Positions 13,682-22,033 of a stretch of DNA of 26,750 nucleotides are shown here, piece after piece. The stretch covers positions 1 through 26,750 of the forward strand of contig CAYGPI010000030.1 of the NCBI GenBank assembly GCA_964351745.1. Reading direction: 5' to 3'. A model generated the notes under the pieces. That model saw only the letters and a list, made by a program, of their open reading frames with translations, did no database searches and was not told the origin of the DNA. The DNA comes from CAYNJF01 sp964351745. Its GTDB lineage: Bacteria > Pseudomonadota > Gammaproteobacteria > Berkiellales > Berkiellaceae. The stretch's first letter is position 1. Each line of letters opens with the position of its first letter. The position numbers and the translations under genes are program-made.

Positions 13682-15006
13682 ATCGGGTTATCATTGTCGG
13701 TGGTGGTTGGGCCGGCATAAGCTGCGCTGTACACCTAGCTCCACATAAAGCTGTGACCCTTCTCGAGGCTGGCCCCCACCTGGGTGGGCGCGCTCGGCAA
13801 ATTCCGTTTTCTGACATGCACGTGGACAATGGACAACATCTCTTACTAGGAGCCTACCAACAAACCCGTGCGCTTATTCGATTGCTTCATAAGCAAGAAG
13901 TTCACCTTTTTCACCGTCAACCCTTTGAATGGCATATGCTAGGCCCTCATAGTCGCATGCATTTAAAATTTTCAAATCTGCCAAAGCCTTGGCATACGCT
14001 CCTAGGCTTTATCAAAGCCAAAGGATTAAGCCTCAAAGATAAAGGGCAAATAGCATGGCTCTTAACTAAACTCGATGGCATGATTAAACAGCAAGACATA
14101 TCAGTCTTAGAAAGTTTAAAGAAACACAAACAATCTCCCAAACTTATCACACAGTTATGGGGGCCCATGTGCCTTGCAGCCTTAACGACCCCCATTCATA
14201 TTGCCTCAAGTCATGTTTTCGCTAAAACTTTGAAGGATGCTCTGCTACAGTCCCCATGCGATTCAAATTACTGGTTTGCTAAAGTTGACTTAAGCGAACT
14301 CATTCCTGAGCCTGCTAAAGACTTTATAAAAGGTTATCATGGGGAAATCGAAACGCACCAAAGAGCCACATCATTAATCTTACAAAACAATCAAGTGATT
14401 GGCGTCAAAACTAATAAACAGAGTTATCACGGGCAAGTTGTTCTGGCAACTCCCTTTCAAGCGACACAACAGTTGCTCGCCAATGTGCCCCAATGCGACA
14501 CCATTAGTCGCAATCTTGCTCAATTAAAATCTGAGCCTATAACCACTATTTATTTACAGTATGATGCTTCAAAGCAATTACCCAGTCCCATGATTGGGCT
14601 TCATGGAGCCATCAGCCAATGGATCTTTGATCGTCGTTTTGCCAATCAACCAGGCCTTATCGCAGTCATCATTTCTGGTCATGGCCCACATATCACCATG
14701 GATCGACATGAGCTCTTTCAGAGGGTGACTGATGAGATTAGAGAAAAATGGCCTCAATTTGATAAGGCAATGACCTATCGTATTATTCATGAAAAAAGAG
14801 GTGCTTTTAGCGCGTGTGTTGGCTCCGACTCATTAAGACCAGCGCAATTAACACCTCTAAAAGATCTATACTTAGCTGGGGATTTTACACAAACCCCCTA
14901 TCCTTCAACCTTAGAGGGTGCCGTCCTAAGTGGGCATATTTGTGCTCAACACATTTTAACAAAGGATCCATATGAAACCATCCATCAAACAGCCCTTAGC
15001 GCCTAA
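13678..15006 (+). CDS. hpnE: Hydroxysqualene dehydroxylase HpnE
   Basis: This is an FAD-dependent amine oxidase-type enzyme that reductively removes the hydroxyl of hydroxysqualene to give squalene. The dinucleotide-binding motif VIIVGGGWAG is at residues 4-13, with LLEAGPHLGGRA about 20 residues later. The FAD-contacting C-terminal segment LYLAGDFTQTPYPSTLEGA, followed by VLSGHICA, is typical of the family. At 442 residues the length is usual. The ATG overlaps the hpnD stop in an ATGA. The product squalene would feed hopanoids or another triterpenoid, but no squalene-hopene cyclase is present in this window. The gene end overlaps the following yciK by 35 bases. Confidence 0.92.
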   Translation: MNRVIIVGGGWAGISCAVHLAPHKAVTLLEAGPHLGGRARQIPFSDMHVDNGQHLLLGAYQQTRALIRLLHKQEVHLFHRQPFEWHMLGPHSRMHLKFSNLPKPWHTLLGFIKAKGLSLKDKGQIAWLLTKLDGMIKQQDISVLESLKKHKQSPKLITQLWGPMCLAALTTPIHIASSHVFAKTLKDALLQSPCDSNYWFAKVDLSELIPEPAKDFIKGYHGEIETHQRATSLILQNNQVIGVKTNKQSYHGQVVLATPFQATQQLLANVPQCDTISRNLAQLKSEPITTIYLQYDASKQLPSPMIGLHGAISQWIFDRRFANQPGLIAVIISGHGPHITMDRHELFQRVTDEIREKWPQFDKAMTYRIIHEKRGAFSACVGSDSLRPAQLTPLKDLYLAGDFTQTPYPSTLEGAVLSGHICAQHILTKDPYETIHQTALSA

Positions 15007-15748
15007 AGACCTAGAGGATAAAGTGATTCTTCTTATCGGTGCGACAGGTTGCATCGGACAAGAGGTTGCCAAAACTCTGTGCCAACAAAATGCACAAGTG
15101 ATTCTTGTCAGCAAGCAAATTAAACGCTTAGAAAAGCTCTACGATCAACTTGAAACCTTGGGAAAATATGAGCCTGCTCTGCAAGCTATGAACCTCATGA
15201 ACGTTGGCATTGATGATTGTTTAACGCTTAAAACCCATATTGAAAATTTGTTTGGTCGTCTTGACGGCATTATTTTTTGTAGTGGTAAATGGGGTGATCT
15301 GACGCCCATTGAGCATTACAAAGAAAGTGATTGGTTGGAGCTGATGCACTTAAATCTTAATATCCCTTTTTTGCTTACCAAACATTTGTTGCCGCTTTTA
15401 AAAAGGACTAAAGATAGCACTGTCATTTACAGTGAATCTCCCTTATCCTCACAAACAAAAGCATATCATGGGGCTTTCAACTGCGCTCAAAGCGGGCTGC
15501 GCACCATGATAGAGTTACTCGATCAAGAAAATAGCTACTTATCAATAAGGTTCATGGGACTCAACCCAGAATGTGTCAACTCAGCAACCAGGCGAAAATT
15601 GTATCCAGCGGATCCAAATCCAGAAAAAAGCTTAGAAGCTAAAGACTTAGCTCCGATTTATGCAACACTGCTAACCCAAGCAGGAGAAGTCTATAAAGGT
15701 AAAACTGTTTATGCTAAAGACCTCATGGCGCCCTCATGCGAGCATTAA
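14972..15748 (+). CDS. yciK: YciK-like short-chain dehydrogenase with lost catalytic residues
   Basis: This 258-residue protein has a Rossmann fold whose overall sequence follows the YciK oxidoreductase family, for example LFGRLDGI, the LNLNIPFLLTKHLLPLLKR segment, and GLNPECVNSATRRKLYPADP. The key short-chain dehydrogenase positions are altered. The TGxxxGxG cofactor motif reads IGATGCIG (22-29), NNAG reads FCSG (102-105), and the YxxxK dyad aligned on GAYAVSK reads GAFNCAQ, with Phe169 for Tyr and Gln173 for Lys. The Ser and Asn positions (Ser154, Asn128/130) look kept. So it is probably not a working dehydrogenase, or it does different chemistry. AAGGA five bases before the ATG supports this start inside hpnE. 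Confidence 0.85.
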   Translation: MKPSIKQPLAPKDLEDKVILLIGATGCIGQEVAKTLCQQNAQVILVSKQIKRLEKLYDQLETLGKYEPALQAMNLMNVGIDDCLTLKTHIENLFGRLDGIIFCSGKWGDLTPIEHYKESDWLELMHLNLNIPFLLTKHLLPLLKRTKDSTVIYSESPLSSQTKAYHGAFNCAQSGLRTMIELLDQENSYLSIRFMGLNPECVNSATRRKLYPADPNPEKSLEAKDLAPIYATLLTQAGEVYKGKTVYAKDLMAPSCEH

Positions 15749-16173
15749 TTCAGAGAGTCACTCAAGCTCAAGTCGCGGTTGAAAAAAAAGTTGTTGGTGA
15801 CATCAAAAGCGGGTTACTTGTCTTATTAGGGATTGAGAAAAAGGATTCGTTCAAAAGTGCCGAAGCCTTAGCGCATCGAGTTCTTCACTATCGAGTTTTT
15901 AATGATGCCAATCAACATATGAATTTGAACATTCAGCAAGTCCATGGTCATTTACTGGTTGTCTCACAATTCACCCTAGCGGCCAATACTCAAAAAGGAC
16001 TACGTCCTAGCTTTTCAGAAGCATGTCCACCGGAACAAGCAGAGATCCTAGTGAGCCACTTTATAAAACAAACAGCTGCACTGGTGCCAACCCAGTCTGG
16101 AATTTTTGGTGCAGACATGCAAATCAGCCTTGTCAATGATGGACCTGTTACTTTCATCTTAGAAGCCCAATAA
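15736..16173 (+). CDS. dtd: D-aminoacyl-tRNA deacylase
   Basis: This enzyme hydrolyses D-aminoacyl-tRNAs (and Gly-tRNAAla) as a proofreading step. The diagnostic motifs are SQFTL at residues 77-81 and NDGPVT at 134-139, containing the cross-subunit Gly-Pro pair that excludes L-amino acids. It starts MRALIQRVTQAQVAV and has the normal length of 145 residues. It overlaps the end of yciK by 13 bases and appears to be the last gene of the hpnD-hpnE-yciK unit. A gap of 124 bases follows. Confidence 0.95.
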   Translation: MRALIQRVTQAQVAVEKKVVGDIKSGLLVLLGIEKKDSFKSAEALAHRVLHYRVFNDANQHMNLNIQQVHGHLLVVSQFTLAANTQKGLRPSFSEACPPEQAEILVSHFIKQTAALVPTQSGIFGADMQISLVNDGPVTFILEAQ

Positions 16174-16297
16174 TCACGAGCATGGTCGTTATCTATCTGG
16201 AGGAAAAATCAGTGACATCATAAATCAAGGCAAATTATCTCGATTTTCGCATAGATATATCCTACACTTACCCTAGATTCAGTTAGGTAACATATTT

Positions 16298-17224
16298 ATG
16301 TCATCATCTCATCGTACAAATATTTTGGCAAAAACCAAAGAAAGTCATGTCGTGCTTAAGTCTAAAGCGCCCGATGCCCAGCCAACTGTGACTTACGCTC
16401 TGCAACAACAAGCTTTGAGGATAGCGCACGCTATGCAAACAACGCTTGATATTTATCATTTGCTGCAGCGCTTCAATAGAGAGCTTAAAGACATTGTTCC
16501 ATTTCATAGTTTTGAATATAACAATGAAGAATCAAAGCACCACTACTTAGATGGCACGATCCACAAACATACAGTCTCATATGCCTTTAATGTGGAGCAA
16601 CAAGCCTTAGGTGATTTAACTTTAACCAGAAATGAAGCCTTTAGCGAGCAAGAAATTTTACTGATCGAGAATGCTTTAAGCCAACTCATGTTGCCGCTTC
16701 GCAACTCACTCTCGTATCATGATGCCTTAGTCTCTTCTTTAACAGATCCACTCACTCAGCTGGGTAACCGCCAAGCTTATGATTGTGCCATAAAAAAAGA
16801 GTTCGAATTTTGTAAAAGACATCAAATCAACTTATCACTACTGATTTGCGACTTAGATAAATTCAAAAAAATCAATGATACCTATGGTCATAAAGCCGGA
16901 GATGCCGTGCTTATTGCGACAGCAAGTATCATGGCTAGTGCCTGCAGAGATTCGGATATTGTTTTTAGATATGGCGGAGAAGAATTTGCTATTATTTTAA
17001 AAAATTGTGATCAACATGGCGCAAAAGCGTTAGCTGATCGTATCCGTGAAGCACTCACAGCTCATACCGTTCAATTCCATGATCAATTAATCAAGGTATC
17101 CACAAGCATTGGATTGGCGCACCTTCAGAGTCAGGATAGCCCTGATAGTCTATTTGAAAGAGCTGACAGCGCCTTGTACGAAGCCAAAACACAAGGCGGC
17201 AATAGAGCTGTTTTTAAAGCGTAG
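16298..17224 (+). CDS. Diguanylate cyclase with GAF-like N-terminal domain
   Basis: This predicted cytoplasmic enzyme makes cyclic di-GMP from two GTP. The C-terminal GGDEF domain (about 146-308) has DPLTQLGNRQAYD, CDLDKFKKINDTYGH, and an active signature RYGGEEF (GGEEF at 226-230). An intact RxxD inhibitory site (RDSD, 217-220) lies five residues upstream, so product inhibition is expected. Residues 35-140 look like a GAF-type sensor (VPFHSFEYN, LGDLTLTRNEAFSEQEILLI). No membrane segment or phosphoreceiver domain is seen, so the input is unknown. Its 3' end overlaps the convergent rluB by 11 bases. It is separated from dtd by 124 bases and probably has its own promoter. Confidence 0.92.
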   Translation: MSSSHRTNILAKTKESHVVLKSKAPDAQPTVTYALQQQALRIAHAMQTTLDIYHLLQRFNRELKDIVPFHSFEYNNEESKHHYLDGTIHKHTVSYAFNVEQQALGDLTLTRNEAFSEQEILLIENALSQLMLPLRNSLSYHDALVSSLTDPLTQLGNRQAYDCAIKKEFEFCKRHQINLSLLICDLDKFKKINDTYGHKAGDAVLIATASIMASACRDSDIVFRYGGEEFAIILKNCDQHGAKALADRIREALTAHTVQFHDQLIKVSTSIGLAHLQSQDSPDSLFERADSALYEAKTQGGNRAVFKA

Positions 17225-17906
17225 CTAATCTGCTTTGACCAGGTCTCAAATTTGAGGGCAATTCTGTTTTCCCAAATCGAACTCGAATCAAACGATTCAC
17301 TTCGAGATCAACGGCTTCGAACATGCGTCGAACAAGTCGATTGCGCCCTTCTCCCAAAACAACAGTAAACCAATGATTGTGGCCTTTTGTTGAATCATGC
17401 TTAAATTTTATAAACTGAGCTTCGCCATCTTCTAGCTTCAGTGATGAACTTAGTTGCTCCAAGATGCTAGGCGTTAATGGCCCATAGGCCCTCACACGGT
17501 ATTCTCGCTCATGGCCAAATTTAGGATGCTGGAGTTTTTGCAACATATCTCCATCATTGGTTAGAATCAGTAACCCTGAAGTATTAATATCTAAACGCCC
17601 CACGCTTAACCAGCGTCCTGTTTCAGGCTTGGGCAGATTTTTGAAAATAGAGGTTTGACCCAGCTCTGGTGCTCTTGTGCAGACTTCGCCTTCAGGTTTG
17701 TGATAAAGCAAAACACTTTGTTTAATAGCCTTTAAAGCAATCATGCGATCATCAATTTTGATTTTGCATTTGGGAGTCACCCGAATCCCAAGCTCTGCCT
17801 GCTTATCATTCACTTTAATGCGTCCACTCTTAATCCAAGCTTCAATGGTCCTTCTTGAAGCAACACCTGATTGTGCTAAAACTTTTTGTAAACGCTCACC
17901 CATCAT
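17214..17906 (-). CDS. rluB: Ribosomal large subunit pseudouridine synthase B
   Basis: This enzyme converts U2605 (E. coli numbering) of 23S rRNA to pseudouridine. An S4 RNA-binding domain covers about 1-50 (ERLQKVLAQSGVASRRTIE). The RsuA/RluB/E/F catalytic motif GRLDINTSGLLILTNDG is at 103-119, with the nucleophilic aspartate at 106. REYRVRAYGPLT and EGRNRLVRRMFEAV are further family marks. The C-terminus is short for RluB: 230 residues against nearly 290 in E. coli, which has a basic tail. The ATG overlaps the scpB stop in an ATGA. It ends convergently with the diguanylate cyclase gene. Confidence 0.92.
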   Translation of the reverse strand: MMGERLQKVLAQSGVASRRTIEAWIKSGRIKVNDKQAELGIRVTPKCKIKIDDRMIALKAIKQSVLLYHKPEGEVCTRAPELGQTSIFKNLPKPETGRWLSVGRLDINTSGLLILTNDGDMLQKLQHPKFGHEREYRVRAYGPLTPSILEQLSSSLKLEDGEAQFIKFKHDSTKGHNHWFTVVLGEGRNRLVRRMFEAVDLEVNRLIRVRFGKTELPSNLRPGQSRLATL

Positions 17907-19123
17907 GATTCATTAGCCTCATCATCTTTATCCGGCATTGGACCGGTTATTACTATCTCTGAAAAGTTATCAAGTGACCTATGATTTTGGGCAACCTGAT
18001 CTATTTTTAACTCTGTCTCTTCCTGAGAAAGCTCATTTTTGATGTCTTGTGTCTCAATATGATGGTCACTGGACGTTTCATGTTTAGACAGCTCAATATC
18101 TTCACGCATTTTCTTCAAGGCACTTGCAATAATGCTAGCACTGTTTTCCTCACGAGAATTTTCTGAAGCATCTTGCGCATCAACAAGCAGATCTTCACAC
18201 CATTCAGGCTCCGCGTTGTGTGCGTCTGTCACACAAAGGCTAGGCTGCTCATTGTTTTGTTCAGCTTCAAACGCAACTGTATCAATATTGTCTTGAGATT
18301 CTTGCTCATCTTGTAGGCTTATTGCTGCCATAGCGGCAATTTCTACTTGGTCTTGTGCTTCTATATCGATCTCATGCTCGATTTCTAGCTCAAGATCATC
18401 CTCGTGCTCAATATCTAATTCAACCTCATCATCGTGATCGATATCTGGCAATCTAGGGCCTATAAATTCTGGTGAAGCTGTCGCTTCTTGTGCATGACGA
18501 ATCAGCTGAGCTTTCTGACGCTCCTCATCTGTCATTTCAGTTTCAAGAGCCAGGTTAAGCTGCTCAAACTCTTCTTTGATTCTTGTCTCTGACAATTCTT
18601 GAAGCTGAGCTAGCGGTGGTAAATCTTCTAACGATTTTAAACTAAAAAAATCTAAAAATTTCTTTGTCGTTGCAAACAAAGCAGGTTTACCTGGCACGTC
18701 TTTATGACCCACTTCCCTTATCCATTCAAGCTCTAATAAACTTCTAATAATGTTTGAACTAACAGCAACCCCACGAATATCTTCAATTTCTCCACGAGTA
18801 ATGGGCTGCCTATAAGCCGTTAAAGCTAAAGTTTCCATAAAAGCTTTGGACATACGTAAAGGTTTTTCTTCAGTTTGCTCAAGGAGATGTTCGCTAATAT
18901 CCTCAGCAACTTGAAATCGATACCCACTAGCCACTTCAACCAACTGAACACCACGATTGGTATAATGTTTAACCATATCTTCCAAAAGTCCGCGCACCTC
19001 TCCTAAAGGAGGTCTTTGCTCTCTTGGCAAGACTTTTCTTAGTTTTTCAGCGGTCATAGGCTTACCTTCAGCAAAAATAGCAGCTTCTAATAACCTACTG
19101 GCAAGTTTCTTCGTCAGTTTCAT
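17903..19123 (-). CDS. scpB: Segregation and condensation protein ScpB with long acidic tail
   Basis: This is the winged-helix kleisin partner of the SMC-ScpAB condensin. The conserved part covers roughly residues 1-180. It includes the duplicated winged-helix domains with LEAAIFAEGKPMTAEKLRKV, the ALTAYRQPITRGEIEDIRGV segment, and a C-terminal part with GKPALFATTKKFLDFFSLKS. The remaining 220 residues form a low-complexity, Asp/Glu-rich extension (for example DDEVELDIEHEDDLELEIEH) without a known domain, making the protein 406 residues instead of the usual 180-300. I choose the ATG at 19123, nine bases from AAGG, over an in-frame TTG two codons earlier. It overlaps scpA by 29 bases. Confidence 0.93.
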   Translation of the reverse strand: MKLTKKLASRLLEAAIFAEGKPMTAEKLRKVLPREQRPPLGEVRGLLEDMVKHYTNRGVQLVEVASGYRFQVAEDISEHLLEQTEEKPLRMSKAFMETLALTAYRQPITRGEIEDIRGVAVSSNIIRSLLELEWIREVGHKDVPGKPALFATTKKFLDFFSLKSLEDLPPLAQLQELSETRIKEEFEQLNLALETEMTDEERQKAQLIRHAQEATASPEFIGPRLPDIDHDDEVELDIEHEDDLELEIEHEIDIEAQDQVEIAAMAAISLQDEQESQDNIDTVAFEAEQNNEQPSLCVTDAHNAEPEWCEDLLVDAQDASENSREENSASIIASALKKMREDIELSKHETSSDHHIETQDIKNELSQEETELKIDQVAQNHRSLDNFSEIVITGPMPDKDDEANES

Positions 19124-19964
19124 AATCAAGTGCCTTCATGTGAATAGGGCCAAAGGGCTCTGCTTGTACCATATCAATTAGAGATTCTTTCAATAGTTCT
19201 AACATCGCTAAAAAGGTTACAATAACTCCAGTTCGTCCTTCACTAGCATTGAACAATTGCTCAAATCTAACAAGTTTATCTACTCTTAATCTATCTAAAA
19301 TCGCTGTCATTCGCTCTCTCACAGAAAGCGCTTCTCGCTCAACTTTATGAGTCGCTAACAATTCAGAGCGCTTTAAAACGTCCAAAAAAGCAGACATTAA
19401 ATCATCTAACTTTAAATCTGGAACACCAGTCTTCGGCGCAGGCTTAAATAATTCAATTTTCTCAACCAATAAGACATTGCGACCTACTTGTGGCAATGCC
19501 CCCAATTTATCTGCGGCTTCTTTAAACCTTTCATATTCCTGTAAGCGTTTGACGAGCTCAGCTCTGGGATCAATCTCCTCGCCCTCATCGTCAACAGCTT
19601 GCCTAGGTAATAGCATTCGTGATTTGATCTCTGCGAGCATAGCGGCCATTAATAAATAGTCTGCAGCCAGCTCAAGCTTTAATCCCTTCATGAGATCTAT
19701 ATAAGAGATGTATTGCGTCGTTATTTCTGCAATTGGAATGTCTAAGATATCAAAGTTATGTTTTCTAATTAGATACAACAGTAAGTCTAATGGTCCACTA
19801 AATGCATCTAAAAAGATTTCAAGTGCATCAGGCGGAATAAATAAGTCTTCAGGCATCTTTTCAAAAGAATGACCTTTCACTAAAATCGGCTTTTTGACTT
19901 GCGTGGGCACAATAGCCTGATCTAACTCGGCAACTTGTTGTGGTCTTTCTGATATCTCTTCCAT
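19095..19964 (-). CDS. scpA: Segregation and condensation protein ScpA (kleisin)
   Basis: ScpA bridges the SMC heads and binds ScpB in chromosome condensation. The family core begins after about 45 residues with FSGPLDLLLYLIRKHNFDIL, then DIPIAEITTQYISYID, and AADYLLMAAMLAEIKSRMLL. The C-terminal winged helix has LEGRTGVIVTFLAMLELLKE-like residues (ASEGRTGVIVTFLAMLELLK). At 289 residues it is slightly long because of the N-terminal extension. The ATG is ten bases from the trpS stop with a GAGAGAG binding site, so trpS-scpA-scpB-rluB form one unit. Confidence 0.95.
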   Translation of the reverse strand: MEEISERPQQVAELDQAIVPTQVKKPILVKGHSFEKMPEDLFIPPDALEIFLDAFSGPLDLLLYLIRKHNFDILDIPIAEITTQYISYIDLMKGLKLELAADYLLMAAMLAEIKSRMLLPRQAVDDEGEEIDPRAELVKRLQEYERFKEAADKLGALPQVGRNVLLVEKIELFKPAPKTGVPDLKLDDLMSAFLDVLKRSELLATHKVEREALSVRERMTAILDRLRVDKLVRFEQLFNASEGRTGVIVTFLAMLELLKESLIDMVQAEPFGPIHMKALDYETDEETCQ

Positions 19965-19974
19965 TCACTCTCTC

Positions 19975-21198
19975 TTATCTATCACGCGTGGGTAATCCCA
20001 TCGCATCATGGACTTCCGCGAGAGTTTCAGCGGCAACATCCCTCGCATGCTCATGACCTTCTCTTAAAATTTCTTTGACCAAACGAGGATTATCAACATA
20101 TCTTTGTGCGGCTTCTATAAGAGGCGCCTGCTCAAGAATAATAGAATCTGTGACGACTGTTTTGCACTCTAAGCAACCAATCCCTGCTGTCTTACAGCCA
20201 TGAGTGACCCATTGACGAGTATCTTCATCAGAATACACTTTGTGAAATTCCCATACAGGACATTTTTCAGGATCACCAGGATCCGATCGACGAACCCTTG
20301 CTGGATCTGTCGGCATCACTTTAATCTTTGTTTGTACTGACTCAGGAGGCTCTCGCAGCATGATGGTGTTGCCATAACTTTTAGACATTTTCTGCCCATC
20401 AAGACCTGGAAACTTTGGTGTATCAGTCAATAGCGCTAAAGGCTCTGGGAAAATAGATTTCCCGGTGCCTTCTAAATGACCTAGGAGTCTTTCCCTATCT
20501 CCATTCGATAAATTATTCTGCTGATTCACTAGCGCTTGACCTGTCTCTAAGGAGTCACGTTGGCCAAATTCTTGGTATTGCTTTAAGCACTGAGTGTATA
20601 ATTTTGACTGCTTCTTGCCCATTTTAGAAATAGCCATGTTAACTTTTTCTGCGAAACCTGGCTCTTTACCATATAAATGGTTAAAGCGCCTCGCCACTTC
20701 CCGTGAAAACTCAAGGTGAGAAACTTGATCTTCGCCAACAGGCACATGGTTACCTTTGTAGATTAATACATCTGCGGCCTGCAGGAGTGGATAGCCTAAA
20801 AATCCGTAAGTCGCTAAATCGCGCTCTCTCAACTTCTCTTGCTGGTCTTTAAACGTTGGGACTCGTTCCAACCAACCAAGCGGTGTAATCATCGATAACA
20901 GCAAATGTAACTCCGCGTGCTCTGGCACACGTGATTGGATGAACAAGGTGCAGCTACCTGGATTAATGCCTGCCGCCAACCAATCGATTAACATCTCCCA
21001 TGTGTGCGTATCAATTTGATAAGGATCTTCATAATGCGTCGTTAAAGCATGCCAATCTGCCACAAAGAAAAAACATTCATATTCGTGTTGTAAAAGAACC
21101 CAATTTTTCAGCACACCATGATAATGACCTAAATGCAATGCGCCTGTGGCTCTCATACCCGACACAACACGTTTTGATTCTTGGCTAGAAAGACTCAC
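19975..21198 (-). CDS. trpS: Tryptophanyl-tRNA synthetase
   Basis: This class I synthetase charges tRNATrp. The HIGH-type motif is ALHLGHYHG near residue 20, and KMSKS is near residue 270. GMRATGALHLGH matches the family start GMRPTGxLHLGH. TPLGWLERVPTFKDQ and YPLLQAADVLIYKG are typical. The protein (407 residues) carries about 60 extra residues before KMSKS compared with the 334-residue E. coli enzyme, a feature of the longer proteobacterial form. That form also has the Cys-rich GCKTAGIGCLECK near the C-terminus. Two adjacent GTG codons (21201, 21198) can start it. The second is six bases from AAGGA and is preferred. It leads the trpS-scpA-scpB-rluB unit. Confidence 0.95.
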   Translation of the reverse strand: MSLSSQESKRVVSGMRATGALHLGHYHGVLKNWVLLQHEYECFFFVADWHALTTHYEDPYQIDTHTWEMLIDWLAAGINPGSCTLFIQSRVPEHAELHLLLSMITPLGWLERVPTFKDQQEKLRERDLATYGFLGYPLLQAADVLIYKGNHVPVGEDQVSHLEFSREVARRFNHLYGKEPGFAEKVNMAISKMGKKQSKLYTQCLKQYQEFGQRDSLETGQALVNQQNNLSNGDRERLLGHLEGTGKSIFPEPLALLTDTPKFPGLDGQKMSKSYGNTIMLREPPESVQTKIKVMPTDPARVRRSDPGDPEKCPVWEFHKVYSDEDTRQWVTHGCKTAGIGCLECKTVVTDSIILEQAPLIEAAQRYVDNPRLVKEILREGHEHARDVAAETLAEVHDAMGLPTRDR

Positions 21199-21261
21199 CA
21201 CAATTCCTTAAATATTAAGTTTAACAACTGACACGCTTTGTTGCATGCTCATCAAAGACCG

Positions 21262-21267
21262 ATTATA
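21262..21267 (-). promoter_or_regulatory. Candidate trpS promoter (-10 TATAAT)
   Basis: TATAAT lies on the minus strand about 64 bases upstream of the trpS start, in the 122-base gap after yciO. I found no good -35 at standard spacing, so the call is tentative. No terminator was seen after yciO, so read-through from it is also possible. Confidence 0.35.
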
Positions 21268-21323
21268 TACTAAGCCTTGTTGATTATTGTCTGATTAAAG
21301 AGATAAATTTGTACTCTATGTCA

Positions 21324-21947
21324 TTATACCTGAAACAAACTCAGATCCCCTGCCCCGCCCCTGATTATGTTAGTTTCCTTTCCAATTATCTCGATAATGG
21401 ATGTTAATTGCTGCGAAGAAAATCCTCCATCAACAATGATATCAACACATTTTGCTGGGGTTTCTATGATTTCATGGGGATCATGTATTGGCAGATCACT
21501 GCCGGGCAATAGTAAGGTTGAGCTTAGAAATGGCTCGCCTAGTTGCTCAACGATGGCATGAGCAATAGCGTTATCTGGGATCCTTATGCCTACTAATTTC
21601 CTTTTAGCGCCGATGACTGTTTTAGGAACAATTTTGCTTGCTGGCAATATAAATGTATAAGCCCCAGGGGTTACCTGTTTTAGATAATTAAAGGCATAGT
21701 TATCGATCTGGGCGTATTCAGCCGCTTGACCTATGTTCCCACAAATTAAGGTTAATGGATGCTTTGAGTCAAGATTTCTTATTCTTCGTATGGTTTCCAC
21801 AGCTTTGCGATTATCTAACGTACAGCCAAACGCATAAGAGGAGTCTGTCGGATACGCAATTAATGCTCCCTTTTTTAGCTCTTCTGAGATTTGATAAATG
21901 ACTCGTTGCTGAGGATTATCCGGATGTAAGGTATAGTATCTGGTCAT
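21324..21947 (-). CDS. yciO: YciO, Sua5/YrdC-family protein (threonylcarbamoyl-AMP synthase-like)
   Basis: This 207-residue YrdC-fold protein is close to E. coli YciO along its length: HPDNPQQR near the start, then ALIAYPTDSSYAFGC, RIRNLDSKHPLTLIC, TPGAYTFILPASK, and LVGIRIPDN. Its end, IIRGGAGDLSLF, replaces the REGxGD of relatives. The family's founding members make threonylcarbamoyl-AMP for tRNA t6A. YciO is a paralogue whose own role is less settled, so I do not call it TsaC. The ATG at 21947 follows GAGAG. It is divergent from yciB with an 86-base shared upstream region. Confidence 0.9.
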   Translation of the reverse strand: MTRYYTLHPDNPQQRVIYQISEELKKGALIAYPTDSSYAFGCTLDNRKAVETIRRIRNLDSKHPLTLICGNIGQAAEYAQIDNYAFNYLKQVTPGAYTFILPASKIVPKTVIGAKRKLVGIRIPDNAIAHAIVEQLGEPFLSSTLLLPGSDLPIHDPHEIIETPAKCVDIIVDGGFSSQQLTSIIEIIGKETNIIRGGAGDLSLFQV

Positions 21948-21971
21948 TTAACTCTCTGTCTTATTTAATGG

Positions 21972-21999
21972 TTGGCTGGGCACTCTATATTATTATATA
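21972..21999 (+). promoter_or_regulatory. Candidate yciB promoter
   Basis: TTGGCT and TATATA are separated by 16 bases, 34 bases upstream of the preferred yciB start and within the divergent yciO-yciB region. Both boxes are imperfect and the region is generally A+T rich, so this is tentative. Confidence 0.35.
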
Positions 22000-22033
22000 G
22001 TTCATGGCTAACATGTACTTCCACGAGGAAAGA

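Noticed and set aside
16199..16223. Perfect GGAGG followed by a GTG codon after dtd
   Set aside because: The frame stops after three codons (GTG ACA TCA), so no gene can be supported.
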